Both the position numbers and the translations under genes were made by a program. From positions 1 to 9,176 of the forward strand of contig SLFF01000197.1 in NCBI GenBank assembly GCA_007124395.1: a DNA stretch of 9,176 bases. Direction: 5' to 3'. Below the pieces are notes generated by a model. That model did not search any database, was not told the DNA's origin, and saw only the letters and a program-made list of their open reading frames with translations. This document shows, piece by piece, positions 1 through 8,966 of this stretch. How positions within the stretch are numbered: the first letter of the stretch is position 1; every line of letters begins with the position of its first letter. This stretch comes from Thermomicrobiaceae bacterium. Lineage in GTDB: Bacteria > Chloroflexota > Chloroflexia > Thermomicrobiales > Thermomicrobiaceae.

Positions 1-661
1 AGGTCCAGTCCCGAGCGCGAGAGAACGGCCCGGACGGCAGCGTTCGACCGGCCTGCGCATCGAGTAGCCATTCGTAGATCGGTGATGTGCGAATACGGGA
101 CGACGTCGCCCGTTCGCCGGGGCCGTATGGCTGAGAAATCCGCACCGAGGCGACCGACATACTGTGCAGCTTCCCGTAGCGTCGAACGATCTCCTCGCTG
201 GCGTCCTTGCTGATGCCATAGAGTGATTCGGGATGCTTCGGAACTGACTCGTCCATGTCCGCATCGGTCGGAGCATCCCCGATTGCCGAGGGCGACGAGA
301 CATAGACGAATCGACGGGCACCACTGAGACGAGCCGCTTCAAGCGCCTCAATCGTCCCGCCGGTATTGACATGAATAATCCGGGCAGCGTCGTCCTTCTC
401 GACCTGCAGCGTGGTTGCAGTAACCACTGCCGCATGAACGATCGCCTCGACGTCAAATCCTTCGATGGCGCTGGCCAGTTCACCTGGTCGGCTTACATCG
501 GCCACCACATGGTGAACATCGCTGGTGCCAGTCAGAAACGAACTGACCCATTCGTCGGCCGCCGAGCGCCCAACGGCAATGACGGTCTGCCCCTGCTCTG
601 CGAGTGTCTTGACCACGTTAAGCCCGACGAATCCGTGGGCTCCGGTGACAACTATTGCCAC
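1..661 (-). CDS. NAD-dependent epimerase/dehydratase (extended SDR), C-terminus cut by window edge
   Basis: The first 220 residues of a nucleotide-sugar epimerase/dehydratase-like enzyme are visible; the gene continues past base 1. It has an N-terminal Rossmann glycine motif TGAHGFVG (residues 6-13, GxxGxxG), a strand ending IVHAA (74-78), a serine-rich YVSSPSAIG segment (120-128) and the catalytic YGISK (Y148, K152; YxxxK). The PYGPGE (179-183) and RDWT (217-220) segments are typical of the extended SDR substrate region. The start is GTG at 661: no in-frame ATG lies between the preceding stop and the Rossmann motif, and AGGAGG sits 4 bases upstream. Family members interconvert or dehydrate NDP-sugars or reduce/oxidise other hydroxy compounds with bound NAD(P); the substrate cannot be read here. 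It follows the LLM oxidoreductase gene by 30 bases, so it is probably the last visible gene of the same transcript. Family assignment is firm, substrate unknown. Confidence 0.9.
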   Translation of the reverse strand, partial: MAIVVTGAHGFVGLNVVKTLAEQGQTVIAVGRSAADEWVSSFLTGTSDVHHVVADVSRPGELASAIEGFDVEAIVHAAVVTATTLQVEKDDAARIIHVNTGGTIEALEAARLSGARRFVYVSSPSAIGDAPTDADMDESVPKHPESLYGISKDASEEIVRRYGKLHSMSVASVRISQPYGPGERATSSRIRTSPIYEWLLDAQAGRTLPSGPFSRARDWT

Positions 662-665
662 GCAA

Positions 666-671
666 CCTCCT
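666..671 (-). promoter_or_regulatory. Ribosome binding site that fixes the GTG start of the epimerase gene
   Basis: On the minus strand AGGAGG lies 4 bases before GTG at 661. It is a near-perfect Shine-Dalgarno sequence in a 30-base intergenic gap. It supports a non-ATG start for the epimerase/dehydratase gene, whose Rossmann motif begins only five residues later. Confidence 0.7.
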
Positions 672-691
672 CTGATCTGATAACAGTGCGA

Positions 692-1609
692 CTACTGCTT
701 CAACTGCTCGATCACCGGCGCAAAACGCTCGATCGCTGCAGGCGTATTGGGATCTATCCAGACGATGATGTGGCTATAGCCTCGCTCTTTGTACTCTCCA
801 ATCACGTCCACAACCTGATCGTTCGACATCGGTGCGGTCGGCTGGTTTCGGGACGCATGACTGCTCCCCCGTCCGACTGCGCCTTCGGTTTCGAGCAGCA
901 CGCAGGCGGTTCGCTCCAGTGTTGCCGGATCTCGACCGACGTCCTCACAGGCGCGGGTCAGTTCCTCGTCATGCTCTGCGATGTCGGCAAATCGCTGGCT
1001 CCAGTCGGCGTTCCAGATGTCGGCATACTCGGCCGCAACCCGGAGCATCTTCTTGCCGAACGTCCCGATCATGATCGGCAGGTTCTCGGCTCGTGGGCCC
1101 CGTGGCCGCAAGGTGCAATCGTTTGCCTGGTAGAACTCACCCTGAAAATCAACGTTGCCTTCACGGATCAGACTGCTGATGATCTTGATGCCCTCAACGA
1201 ATCGACTATACCGATGGTCGTAGGGATAGCCATACGCGTCGTACTCTGGCTTGTGCCAGCCGGCTCCAAGGGCCAGAATGAACCGGCCACCGCTGATCTC
1301 ATCGATCGATTCCGCCATCTTGGCAATCAACGCCGGGTTCCGGAAACCCATGCAACTCACCAGTGGCCCGAGTTCCATCTTGCTGGTGACAGCCGCCAGT
1401 GCAGAGAGCATCGTCAGACATTCCCACATTCCCTTTTCCGGGGCGCCTTCACCCATCCGGAAAATGAGATGGTCGGCCATCCAGACCGAGTCGAAGCCGA
1501 CCTGTTCGCCGAGCAGCGTCATCTCTTTGATGTTCTCCCAGCGTGGGGTTTCTCCGGCCATCGTGAATTCAGAGGGTGGCTGATAAAGACCTACTTTGAA
1601 CTCGCTCAT
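692..1609 (-). CDS. Luciferase-like monooxygenase (LLM) class flavin/F420-dependent oxidoreductase
   Basis: This 305-residue protein has full length for the bacterial-luciferase-like TIM-barrel family (about 280-350 residues). Recognisable segments are the first strand KVGLYQP (5-11), the GFDSVWMADHL segment (38-48), the GRFILALGAGWHKPEYDAYG segment (108-127) with a following RYSRFVEGI (133-141), and the PIMIGTFGKKMLRVAAEYAD segment (178-197). The GAGWHxPEYxAYG pattern is common in members annotated as F420-dependent, but FMN use cannot be excluded. Family members oxidise or reduce small organic molecules in the cytoplasm; nothing here identifies the substrate. AAGGA lies a few bases upstream of the ATG at 1609. 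The gene sits 60 bases after an amidase gene and 30 bases before the epimerase gene, all co-directional, so it may contribute a redox step to the same pathway. Confidence 0.92.
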   Translation of the reverse strand: MSEFKVGLYQPPSEFTMAGETPRWENIKEMTLLGEQVGFDSVWMADHLIFRMGEGAPEKGMWECLTMLSALAAVTSKMELGPLVSCMGFRNPALIAKMAESIDEISGGRFILALGAGWHKPEYDAYGYPYDHRYSRFVEGIKIISSLIREGNVDFQGEFYQANDCTLRPRGPRAENLPIMIGTFGKKMLRVAAEYADIWNADWSQRFADIAEHDEELTRACEDVGRDPATLERTACVLLETEGAVGRGSSHASRNQPTAPMSNDQVVDVIGEYKERGYSHIIVWIDPNTPAAIERFAPVIEQLKQ

Positions 1610-1630
1610 TTCACTTCCTTCTCTACACGC

Positions 1631-1649
1631 GCCGGTCGTTTCGACCAGC
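1631..1649 (-). other. Intercistronic stem-loop between amidase and LLM oxidoreductase genes
   Basis: The arms 1631-1638 and 1642-1649 pair over 8 base pairs (one G-T wobble in the minus-strand RNA) around a 3-base loop, inside the 60-base gap. No run of T follows it on the minus strand, so it does not look like an intrinsic terminator. It could stabilise or process the mRNA and set relative expression of the downstream genes; that role is inferred. Confidence 0.4.
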
Positions 1650-1669
1650 TCCGGATTCTAGTAACTCGA

Positions 1670-3142
1670 TCAGTAACCGGGAGGCGGTGTAAACCCGCCG
1701 ATTTCTTCGGCGATGAGTTCCGCGAATCTGATTGGGGTTCGATCTTCCAGATACGGGCCAATCGCCTGCAGCCCGATTGGAAGGCCGTCCGCAGCGAACC
1801 CGGTCGGGAACGAAACGGCCGGTTGTCCGGCAAACGTAGCTACTCCGGGGTAAACAACCTGTAGATCGTAGGGATATGTCTCATGGTCGACTTCCACGGT
1901 TCGTTCGTAGGTGTCAACCATCGACTGCTTCTCCGGTATGTGCGGGAACGCCGTTCGCAAGGTGATCGGCGCAATCAGAACATCCACCTGGGTGAAGAGG
2001 TCCCGATACCTGGCCCGTTGCTCTTCCCGTCGTGAGAACCACTCGAACATTGCGGCCGGGCAAGACTTGATTGCGTCCCTCAACGCGGCCTGAAACTCCG
2101 GTCGATCTGCGGTCAGATCGAGCATCGACTCTTGCTGCTCATCTGCCAACTCGGACGCCATGATAGTGTGGAGAAGCCGCTTGTAGTCGAGATGATGTCG
2201 GAGTGAACCATCGAGCACTTCTTCCGGGTCAACGTCCACAACCACCGATCCGGCCGCCTCGGCTGCTTTGCGGACCTTCTCCTTGCCCGCCAGGATTTCG
2301 CTGGAGACCGGAACCCAGGCCATATCCTGCAGGATGCCAACTCGCATTCCGGCAAGCGACTGGTGCCGGGCCGGCGGGATTTTCAGTGACCAGCCAACGT
2401 TCTCGCCCGGATCTGGCCGGTTGATGATATCCAGCGCCAGTTCCAGATCACCCGGTGTGCGTGCGATTGGTCCGGAGACGGTCATCACAACTGTCGGATT
2501 CGGGCCGACGCTCCCAGGGTAATCACCCCATCGCGGAAACGCCGTCTCGCTGGTTCTCAGGCCATAGATTCCGCAGAAGTTTGCCGGCACTCTGATCGAT
2601 CCGCCAATATCGGTGCCAAGCTCCAGTGGAGACATCGCGGTTGCCACCGCGGCAGCGCTTCCTCCAGAGCTGCCACCGGGCGTCCGCTCAGGATTCCAGG
2701 GATTGACGGTCCGTCCATAGACCGGAGAATTAGACTGAAGATCAGCGCACCCAGTCGGGATATTGGTCTTCCCCATCAACACCATCCCGGCCGCGTTCAA
2801 CGCCTCAACATGTGGAGCATCGAACTCCGAGATCCGACCCTTCAGCTCAATCAACCCACCGGTGGTCTGCAGGCCAATGACCTCGAAACTCTCCTTCACC
2901 GTCATCGGCAGGCCGTAAAGCGGACCCGGGACATCTCCAGTCGGCATCGCGTCGATTTCACGGGCGCGCGCAGCTGCCCGATCCAGACACTCCACGACGA
3001 TCGCGTTCAGTCCCGGATTGAACTCCTCGATGCGCGTGCGATAAATCTCGAGCAGTTCCGTTGCCGAGATTTCGCGATTCCTCAAAGCCCGGGCTTGCGA
3101 GCGCGCCGACCCCCAGATATCGAACGATCCTTCGGAAGTCAT
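1670..3142 (-). CDS. Amidase-signature family hydrolase, paralog A
   Basis: This 490-residue enzyme of the amidase signature (AS) family hydrolyses a carboxamide to acid and ammonia or amine; the exact substrate is unknown. The Ser-cisSer-Lys triad is complete: K83 in GLPMTVKES, cis-serine S158 in the PGGSSGGS segment, and nucleophile S182 in GTDIGGSIRVP, with the 24-residue S-S spacing seen in fatty acid amide hydrolase. The C-terminal segment LPIGLQAIGPYLEDRTPIRF is also typical of the family. There is no signal peptide, so it is probably cytoplasmic. The ATG at 3142 is preceded by a purine-rich AGAGGGA. It lies 34 bases after its paralog B, and the two are full-length relatives of the same size. 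It could be a GatA-like or allophanate-hydrolase-like AS enzyme, but no gatB/gatC or urea carboxylase genes are nearby, so a stand-alone catabolic amidase is more likely. Confidence 0.93.
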   Translation of the reverse strand: MTSEGSFDIWGSARSQARALRNREISATELLEIYRTRIEEFNPGLNAIVVECLDRAAARAREIDAMPTGDVPGPLYGLPMTVKESFEVIGLQTTGGLIELKGRISEFDAPHVEALNAAGMVLMGKTNIPTGCADLQSNSPVYGRTVNPWNPERTPGGSSGGSAAAVATAMSPLELGTDIGGSIRVPANFCGIYGLRTSETAFPRWGDYPGSVGPNPTVVMTVSGPIARTPGDLELALDIINRPDPGENVGWSLKIPPARHQSLAGMRVGILQDMAWVPVSSEILAGKEKVRKAAEAAGSVVVDVDPEEVLDGSLRHHLDYKRLLHTIMASELADEQQESMLDLTADRPEFQAALRDAIKSCPAAMFEWFSRREEQRARYRDLFTQVDVLIAPITLRTAFPHIPEKQSMVDTYERTVEVDHETYPYDLQVVYPGVATFAGQPAVSFPTGFAADGLPIGLQAIGPYLEDRTPIRFAELIAEEIGGFTPPPGY

Positions 3143-3176
3143 GTTCCCTCTTTCGAGTGCGTTTTACGTCTTCCGA

Positions 3177-4649
3177 TCAGGCGTATTTCGGTGGTGCCTG
3201 AAATCCACCGATCTCCCGGGCCAGCAACGCGGCAAACCGGATCGGAGTTCGGTCTTCCAGATACGGTCCAATCGCTTGCAGGCCTACCGGCAAACCATCG
3301 CTACTGATTCCGGCAGGGAACGCCGTCGATGGCTGGCCGCAGAGTGTCGAAAGCCCCGGATAGACGACCTGATAGTCGTAGGGGATCTCGACATCATCAA
3401 CCGCGAACAACCGGAGATAGTCATCCAGCCCGGCTTTTTCACTCGGGATGTGTTTGAAGGCAGTGGTGAGCGTGATTGGTGACAGCAGCACATCGAACCG
3501 CTCGAAAAACATCCTGAACGAACGCCGGTAGCCTTCCCGCTGTCCATGCCAGATGATGAAATCGGCCGGCGTTCCGTTGATCGCATCTTCGACCGTCTCA
3601 TCGAACTGATCGCCCCTGGTAGCCGCCAGTTCGAGCAGTTCTTCCCGTGCATCCAGGTCGAGATCGAGCGAGGTTACCGACCGCAACATTCGACAATACA
3701 GCTTGTGGTACTCCCGGAGATCGCCGAACCCGTCCGGGCTCGCTTCTACAACCGTTGCCCCGGCATCGCGCAATGCAGTGAGGACCCGATCCCGGGCCTC
3801 TCGCACATCGTTCGACACCGGCACCCAGTCGAGATCCGGAAATACTGCAACCCGGAAATCGGCCAGCCGCTCGTGACGTGCCGCTGGCAGCTCTAACTTC
3901 CACGCCGTCGACTCGCCCTCTTCAGGGCCAGCGATCGTCTCCAGCGCCAGCTCGAGATCGTCGGCACTCCGGGCCAGTGGCCCCATGATGTTCAGCACAA
4001 CGGCCCGGTTCGGCAACGTGTGGCCGGGAAAGTGCCCACTTTGCGGCACGAGCGTCTCGCTCTGTCGATGACCGTAGACGCCCGAGAATGAGGCTGGCAC
4101 CCGCACCGATCCCCCGATATCGCTGCCGATCTCCAGCGGTGTCAGCCCGGCTGCCAGGGCTGCTGCTCCGCCACCGGTACTGCCACCAGGGGTACGCGTC
4201 AGATCCCAGGGATTGTTGGTAGTCCCGTAGATCGGAGAGTTGGCCTGCCAGTCGTTGCAGCCATAGGGAAGATTGGTCTTACCAAATATGATCGCCCCAG
4301 CCTTTTTCAGCGAGCGAACCAGTGGAGCATCTTGCTCCGGAACCCGGCTGGCGTGTTCCGGCATCCCGGAAGTGGCCGGCAAACCGGCAACGTCGATGCT
4401 CTCCTTGATCGTCATCGGCAAACCGAGCAACGGCAGGTCGTCGCCGTTGGAGCGCCTCTCATCGACCTGTCTGGCCTGTTCCAGCGCCTGATCGAAGCGA
4501 TCGAGAATGATCGCATTGAGCGCCGGATTGTGTTTCATCACCCGAGCCTGAAAGTTTTCGAGCAGTTCCACCGAGCTCCAGCGGCCGGACCTCAGCCCTT
4601 CGAGGAGCGTCGTCGTCGAGGCGTATGAGTAGTCACCCGATTCCGTCAC
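3177..4649 (-). CDS. Amidase-signature family hydrolase, paralog B (GTG start)
   Basis: This is the second AS-family amidase, 490 residues from the GTG at 4649. An upstream in-frame ATG at 4721 would add 24 arginine-rich residues and run into the ureohydrolase gene. The GTG is preferred because AAGGA lies 10 bases upstream, the length then equals paralog A exactly, and alignable sequence starts there. The triad is K82 (GLPMTIKES), cis-serine S157 (PGGSTGGG) and nucleophile S181 (GSDIGGSVRVP); the 24-residue spacing is kept. The serine after the cis-serine is threonine here (T158), a position usually held by a second serine, though the catalytic serine is intact. Overall similarity to paralog A is roughly 40-50% by eye and very high near the C-terminus. 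A tandem duplication with divergence is inferred. The substrate may differ from that of paralog A, since residues just after the nucleophile differ (NFCGIYGLR in A, SFSGVYGHR here). Confidence 0.92.
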   Translation of the reverse strand: MTESGDYSYASTTTLLEGLRSGRWSSVELLENFQARVMKHNPALNAIILDRFDQALEQARQVDERRSNGDDLPLLGLPMTIKESIDVAGLPATSGMPEHASRVPEQDAPLVRSLKKAGAIIFGKTNLPYGCNDWQANSPIYGTTNNPWDLTRTPGGSTGGGAAALAAGLTPLEIGSDIGGSVRVPASFSGVYGHRQSETLVPQSGHFPGHTLPNRAVVLNIMGPLARSADDLELALETIAGPEEGESTAWKLELPAARHERLADFRVAVFPDLDWVPVSNDVREARDRVLTALRDAGATVVEASPDGFGDLREYHKLYCRMLRSVTSLDLDLDAREELLELAATRGDQFDETVEDAINGTPADFIIWHGQREGYRRSFRMFFERFDVLLSPITLTTAFKHIPSEKAGLDDYLRLFAVDDVEIPYDYQVVYPGLSTLCGQPSTAFPAGISSDGLPVGLQAIGPYLEDRTPIRFAALLAREIGGFQAPPKYA

Positions 4650-4659
4650 GTCTGTTCTT

Positions 4660-4664
4660 TCCTT
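4660..4664 (-). promoter_or_regulatory. Ribosome binding site deciding the GTG start of amidase B
   Basis: AAGGA on the minus strand, 10 bases before the GTG at 4649, lies in the 34-base gap after the ureohydrolase stop. It supports the shorter 490-residue amidase over the 514-residue version starting at 4721 inside the ureohydrolase gene. Confidence 0.5.
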
Positions 4665-4683
4665 ACAACGGCGTAGCCGCCGG

Positions 4684-5646
4684 CTAGCGTCCGATCTGTC
4701 CAGCGTGGGCGAGCGCGCCAATCGTAAACAGCACCAGGCGAGCGGTGTTGAAGCTCGTCATGTCGCCGACATCGTTGTCCGGCACGATCTCGACAATGTC
4801 GAGTCCCACCAGTTTGCCGCGCTGAATCACTGCCTCGATCAGACGCGCCGCCTGAAAGTACGTCAGCCCGCCCGGTGAGGGTGTGTTCACACCGGGAGCA
4901 ATGGACGGATCGAGGCCGTCGATGTCGAAGGTCACGTAGTAGCTGGAAGCGTTGGGAATCTGATCGAGCACCGAAGCAACACCCTGATCGTGGATCTGCT
5001 CGGCCATCACCAGACGAGAACCGTAACCCAGCGCTGCCTCGACATCTTCCTTTCCGGCACTGCCCGTCCCACGAATCCCGAACTGCGCCATCCCCCCGAC
5101 GTGGGAAAGCTCCGAGGCACGCCGCATCGGGCTGCTCAGGCCTTCAGTGACCCCGTTTACCTCATGGCGCCAGTCGATATGGGCATCGAGCTGAATCACG
5201 GCCATCGATCCAACATCATCATAAGCTCGCATCACCGGGATCGGAATCGCGTGATCGCCACCAAGGATGATCGGAACCGCACCGTGCTTGCGGATCGTGC
5301 GAACCACCTGCTCGGTCCGGCTGGCGTTCCCGGCGAAATCACCTGACTGCATGAAAACGTCGCCACAATCGACGATTCGCACATCACGATCGTTGAAGAG
5401 TGGTCCGCCGAGGTCGAAGTCGTAGTGTGCGAGGTATCTGGTGAAGCGTCGGGATGCCGCGCGAACTGCCGACGGGGCCGGTGCCGACGGGGATCGCATT
5501 CCCGCAACATCGTACGGCACTCCGTATGGAACGCCGATGATCGCGACATCGGCTCCTTCGACCTGGTCCAGTCGCTTGATTCGCTCGGAATCGAGGAACG
5601 ACGGCAATCCGGATGGAATCGGGCTGATGAGCTGAGGCTCGGGCAT
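4684..5646 (-). CDS. Ureohydrolase (arginase/agmatinase family), substrate unresolved
   Basis: This 320-residue protein of the binuclear-metal ureohydrolase family cleaves a guanidino group, normally to urea and an amine. All six metal ligands are visible: H132 (LGGDHAIP), D154, H156 and D158 (LDAHIDW), and D241 and D243 (TFDIDGLDPS). Length fits agmatinase and guanidino-acid hydrolases. Two active-site features are unusual. R160 aligns with arginase N130 (the DAHTDIN asparagine), and the loop normally reading HGT-x-F reads LSSPMRRA (170-177), so the conserved loop histidine appears absent. The enzyme may therefore act on something other than agmatine or arginine, such as a guanidino acid; this is inference. 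The ATG at 5646 has GGAGG 7 bases upstream. It is the first gene after a strong terminator and is followed 34 bases later by amidase B, so it probably leads the catabolic operon. Guanidinobutyrase, guanidinopropionase or guanidine hydrolase are alternatives. Confidence 0.9.
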   Translation of the reverse strand: MPEPQLISPIPSGLPSFLDSERIKRLDQVEGADVAIIGVPYGVPYDVAGMRSPSAPAPSAVRAASRRFTRYLAHYDFDLGGPLFNDRDVRIVDCGDVFMQSGDFAGNASRTEQVVRTIRKHGAVPIILGGDHAIPIPVMRAYDDVGSMAVIQLDAHIDWRHEVNGVTEGLSSPMRRASELSHVGGMAQFGIRGTGSAGKEDVEAALGYGSRLVMAEQIHDQGVASVLDQIPNASSYYVTFDIDGLDPSIAPGVNTPSPGGLTYFQAARLIEAVIQRGKLVGLDIVEIVPDNDVGDMTSFNTARLVLFTIGALAHAGQIGR

Positions 5647-5722
5647 GTCTCAACCTCCGTTCGGTCACCTGTAACTCAATGGGAGCATCGTAGCACGCCA
5701 GACGCGCCATGATGACTCCCGA

Positions 5723-5765
5723 CGAAAAAGAAGGGCCACGCCGGAGATGATCTCCAGCGTGGCCC
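5723..5765 (-). terminator. Intrinsic (Rho-independent) terminator of the ABC importer operon
   Basis: The arms 5733-5741 and 5757-5765 are perfectly complementary over 9 bases and GC-rich. They continue after one mismatch into a 5-base inner stem (5743-5747 with 5751-5755) and a 3-base loop. On the minus strand a T-rich run (TTCTTTTTC) follows immediately. The hairpin begins 21 bases after the stop of the fused ATPase gene, which is the expected place for operon termination. It separates the importer from the ureohydrolase/amidase unit, so the latter probably has its own promoter in roughly 5647-5722; I could not identify convincing -35/-10 boxes there. Confidence 0.88.
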
Positions 5766-5786
5766 AATCTGATCGACCTTTTCTGA

Positions 5787-7882
<2,096 letters not shown>

Positions 7883-7886
<4 letters not shown>

Positions 7887-8902
7887 TCGTTTGCTCCCTC
7901 CACACGGCCGCCAGCAAGCAGGAGACGACTCAGGCCGTCAGCGAAGATGTTGGTTGCGATTACCAGTGTCGAAATTGCGATTGCCGGTGCCAGTGTCAGC
8001 CACGGGGCAACCGAGATCACGTTACGGCCCTGCGAGATCATCAGTCCCCAGTCCGGCGTCGGTTCCTGAACGCCGAGTCCAAGGAAGCCGAGCGAGGCAC
8101 TGATCAGAATCGCGTAGCTGACCCGGATCGAACTCTCGACCACGATCGGCGGCCACGCGTTCGGCAGCATCTCCCGGAGGATGATGTAGAAGCCACGCTC
8201 ACCGCGCGCTTCTGCTGCCTGGATGAACTGATTGGTGCGGATATCCAGCGCGACACTCCGGATGATTCTGGCCACCCTGGGGATAAACACGATCCCGATG
8301 GCGATGATCACGTTGATGATCGCCGGCCCGAACATGGTCAGAACGAAGAGTGCCAGCAGCAGTGATGGGAAACTCATGACACCGTCGGAGATCCGCATCA
8401 GAATCTCATCGGTCTTGTTCCCGTAGTAGCCGGCCGCCAGTCCGATGATCGTCCCGATCACCACGCCGAACGCCGTGGCACTGAAGGAGACGATGAAGAT
8501 ACTCCGGGTACCGACGAGGATTCGGCTCAGCGTATCGCGTCCGAACTGGTCAGTCCCGAGCAGAAAGTCCCTACTCGGGCCTTCGAATGAACGTGCGGTA
8601 TGAAATTCAGTTGGTGAATACGGCGCAATGATCGGAGCGATCAACGCGACCACCAGAAACAGCAGCAGCAATCCCCCGCCGATCGCGACCGTGGGAGTTC
8701 GCACTGCCTGGCTGAACAGTGATGGCGAATCGACCTCGTCTGATGTCTCATCAAGCCGCGAACTGCTACCGCCGGGATTCGGGCTTTGCGGCGGCTTCGA
8801 GGAACCCGAAGCGCCGCTATCCGCATCCGCGATTGCCGAATTCAGCCTGGTCAGACCTCGAAGGTCACCATCACCTGGCGAATCTGTACTATAGATCGTC
8901 AT
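7883..8902 (-). CDS. Dipeptide-type ABC transporter permease (DppC-like)
   Basis: This 339-residue inner-membrane permease has about six membrane segments, near residues 72-94, 132-156, 176-192, 194-214, 253-275 and 303-325. The cytoplasmic EAA loop that docks the ATPase is clear: EARGERGFYIILREMLPN (231-248). Other family segments are LLGTDQFGRD (114-123) and the C-terminal LGFLGLGVQEPTPDWG (271-286). DppC proteins are usually about 280-310 residues; the excess is a hydrophilic Ser/Gly/Pro-rich N-terminal stretch of roughly 65 residues before the first membrane segment. The ATG at 8902 is favoured by a GGAGG about 5 bases upstream, so the extension is probably real. It lies 64 bases after the DppB-like gene and overlaps the ATPase gene by 4 bases, indicating translational coupling. 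Confidence 0.93.
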
Positions 8903-8914
8903 CGAACCTCCGAG

Positions 8915-8945
8915 TCAGCGACGAACACCCGATGCGTCGAACTGA
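8915..8945 (-). other. Possible stem-loop between the two permease genes
   Basis: In the 64-base gap, 8915-8923 pairs with 8935-8945 (9 base pairs, a two-base bulge, 11-base loop). There is no T run, and it stands just upstream of the DppC-like ribosome binding site. It could affect mRNA stability or initiation, but a hairpin of this strength can arise by chance. Confidence 0.25.
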
Positions 8946-8966
8946 AGTAACCGAGCCTGTCATCGC

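Noticed and set aside
371..1864. A 497-codon open frame on the plus strand.
   Set aside because: It runs antisense across the epimerase, LLM and amidase genes, all of which carry clear family motifs. Its translation shows no recognisable domain and its composition is that of a mirror frame in GC-rich coding DNA.
1725..3300. Near-repeat DNA at the 3' ends of the two amidase genes (around 1725-1795 and 3236-3305).
   Set aside because: It is explained by conserved protein sequence in paralogous genes (many differences at third positions), not by a separate repeat element.
4650..4721. ATG start giving a 514-residue amidase B.
   Set aside because: It would overlap the ureohydrolase gene by 38 bases and add an arginine-rich segment with no counterpart in paralog A. 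The GTG at 4649 has a ribosome binding site and gives equal length.
5660..5715. A possible promoter (TACGAT as a -10 box) before the ureohydrolase gene.
   Set aside because: No hexamer at the proper spacing resembles a -35 box; such a match is expected by chance.
5384..5767. A 127-codon minus-strand frame starting upstream of the ureohydrolase gene.
   Set aside because: It begins inside the terminator hairpin and overlaps the ureohydrolase in another frame; the arginine-rich translation has no motif.
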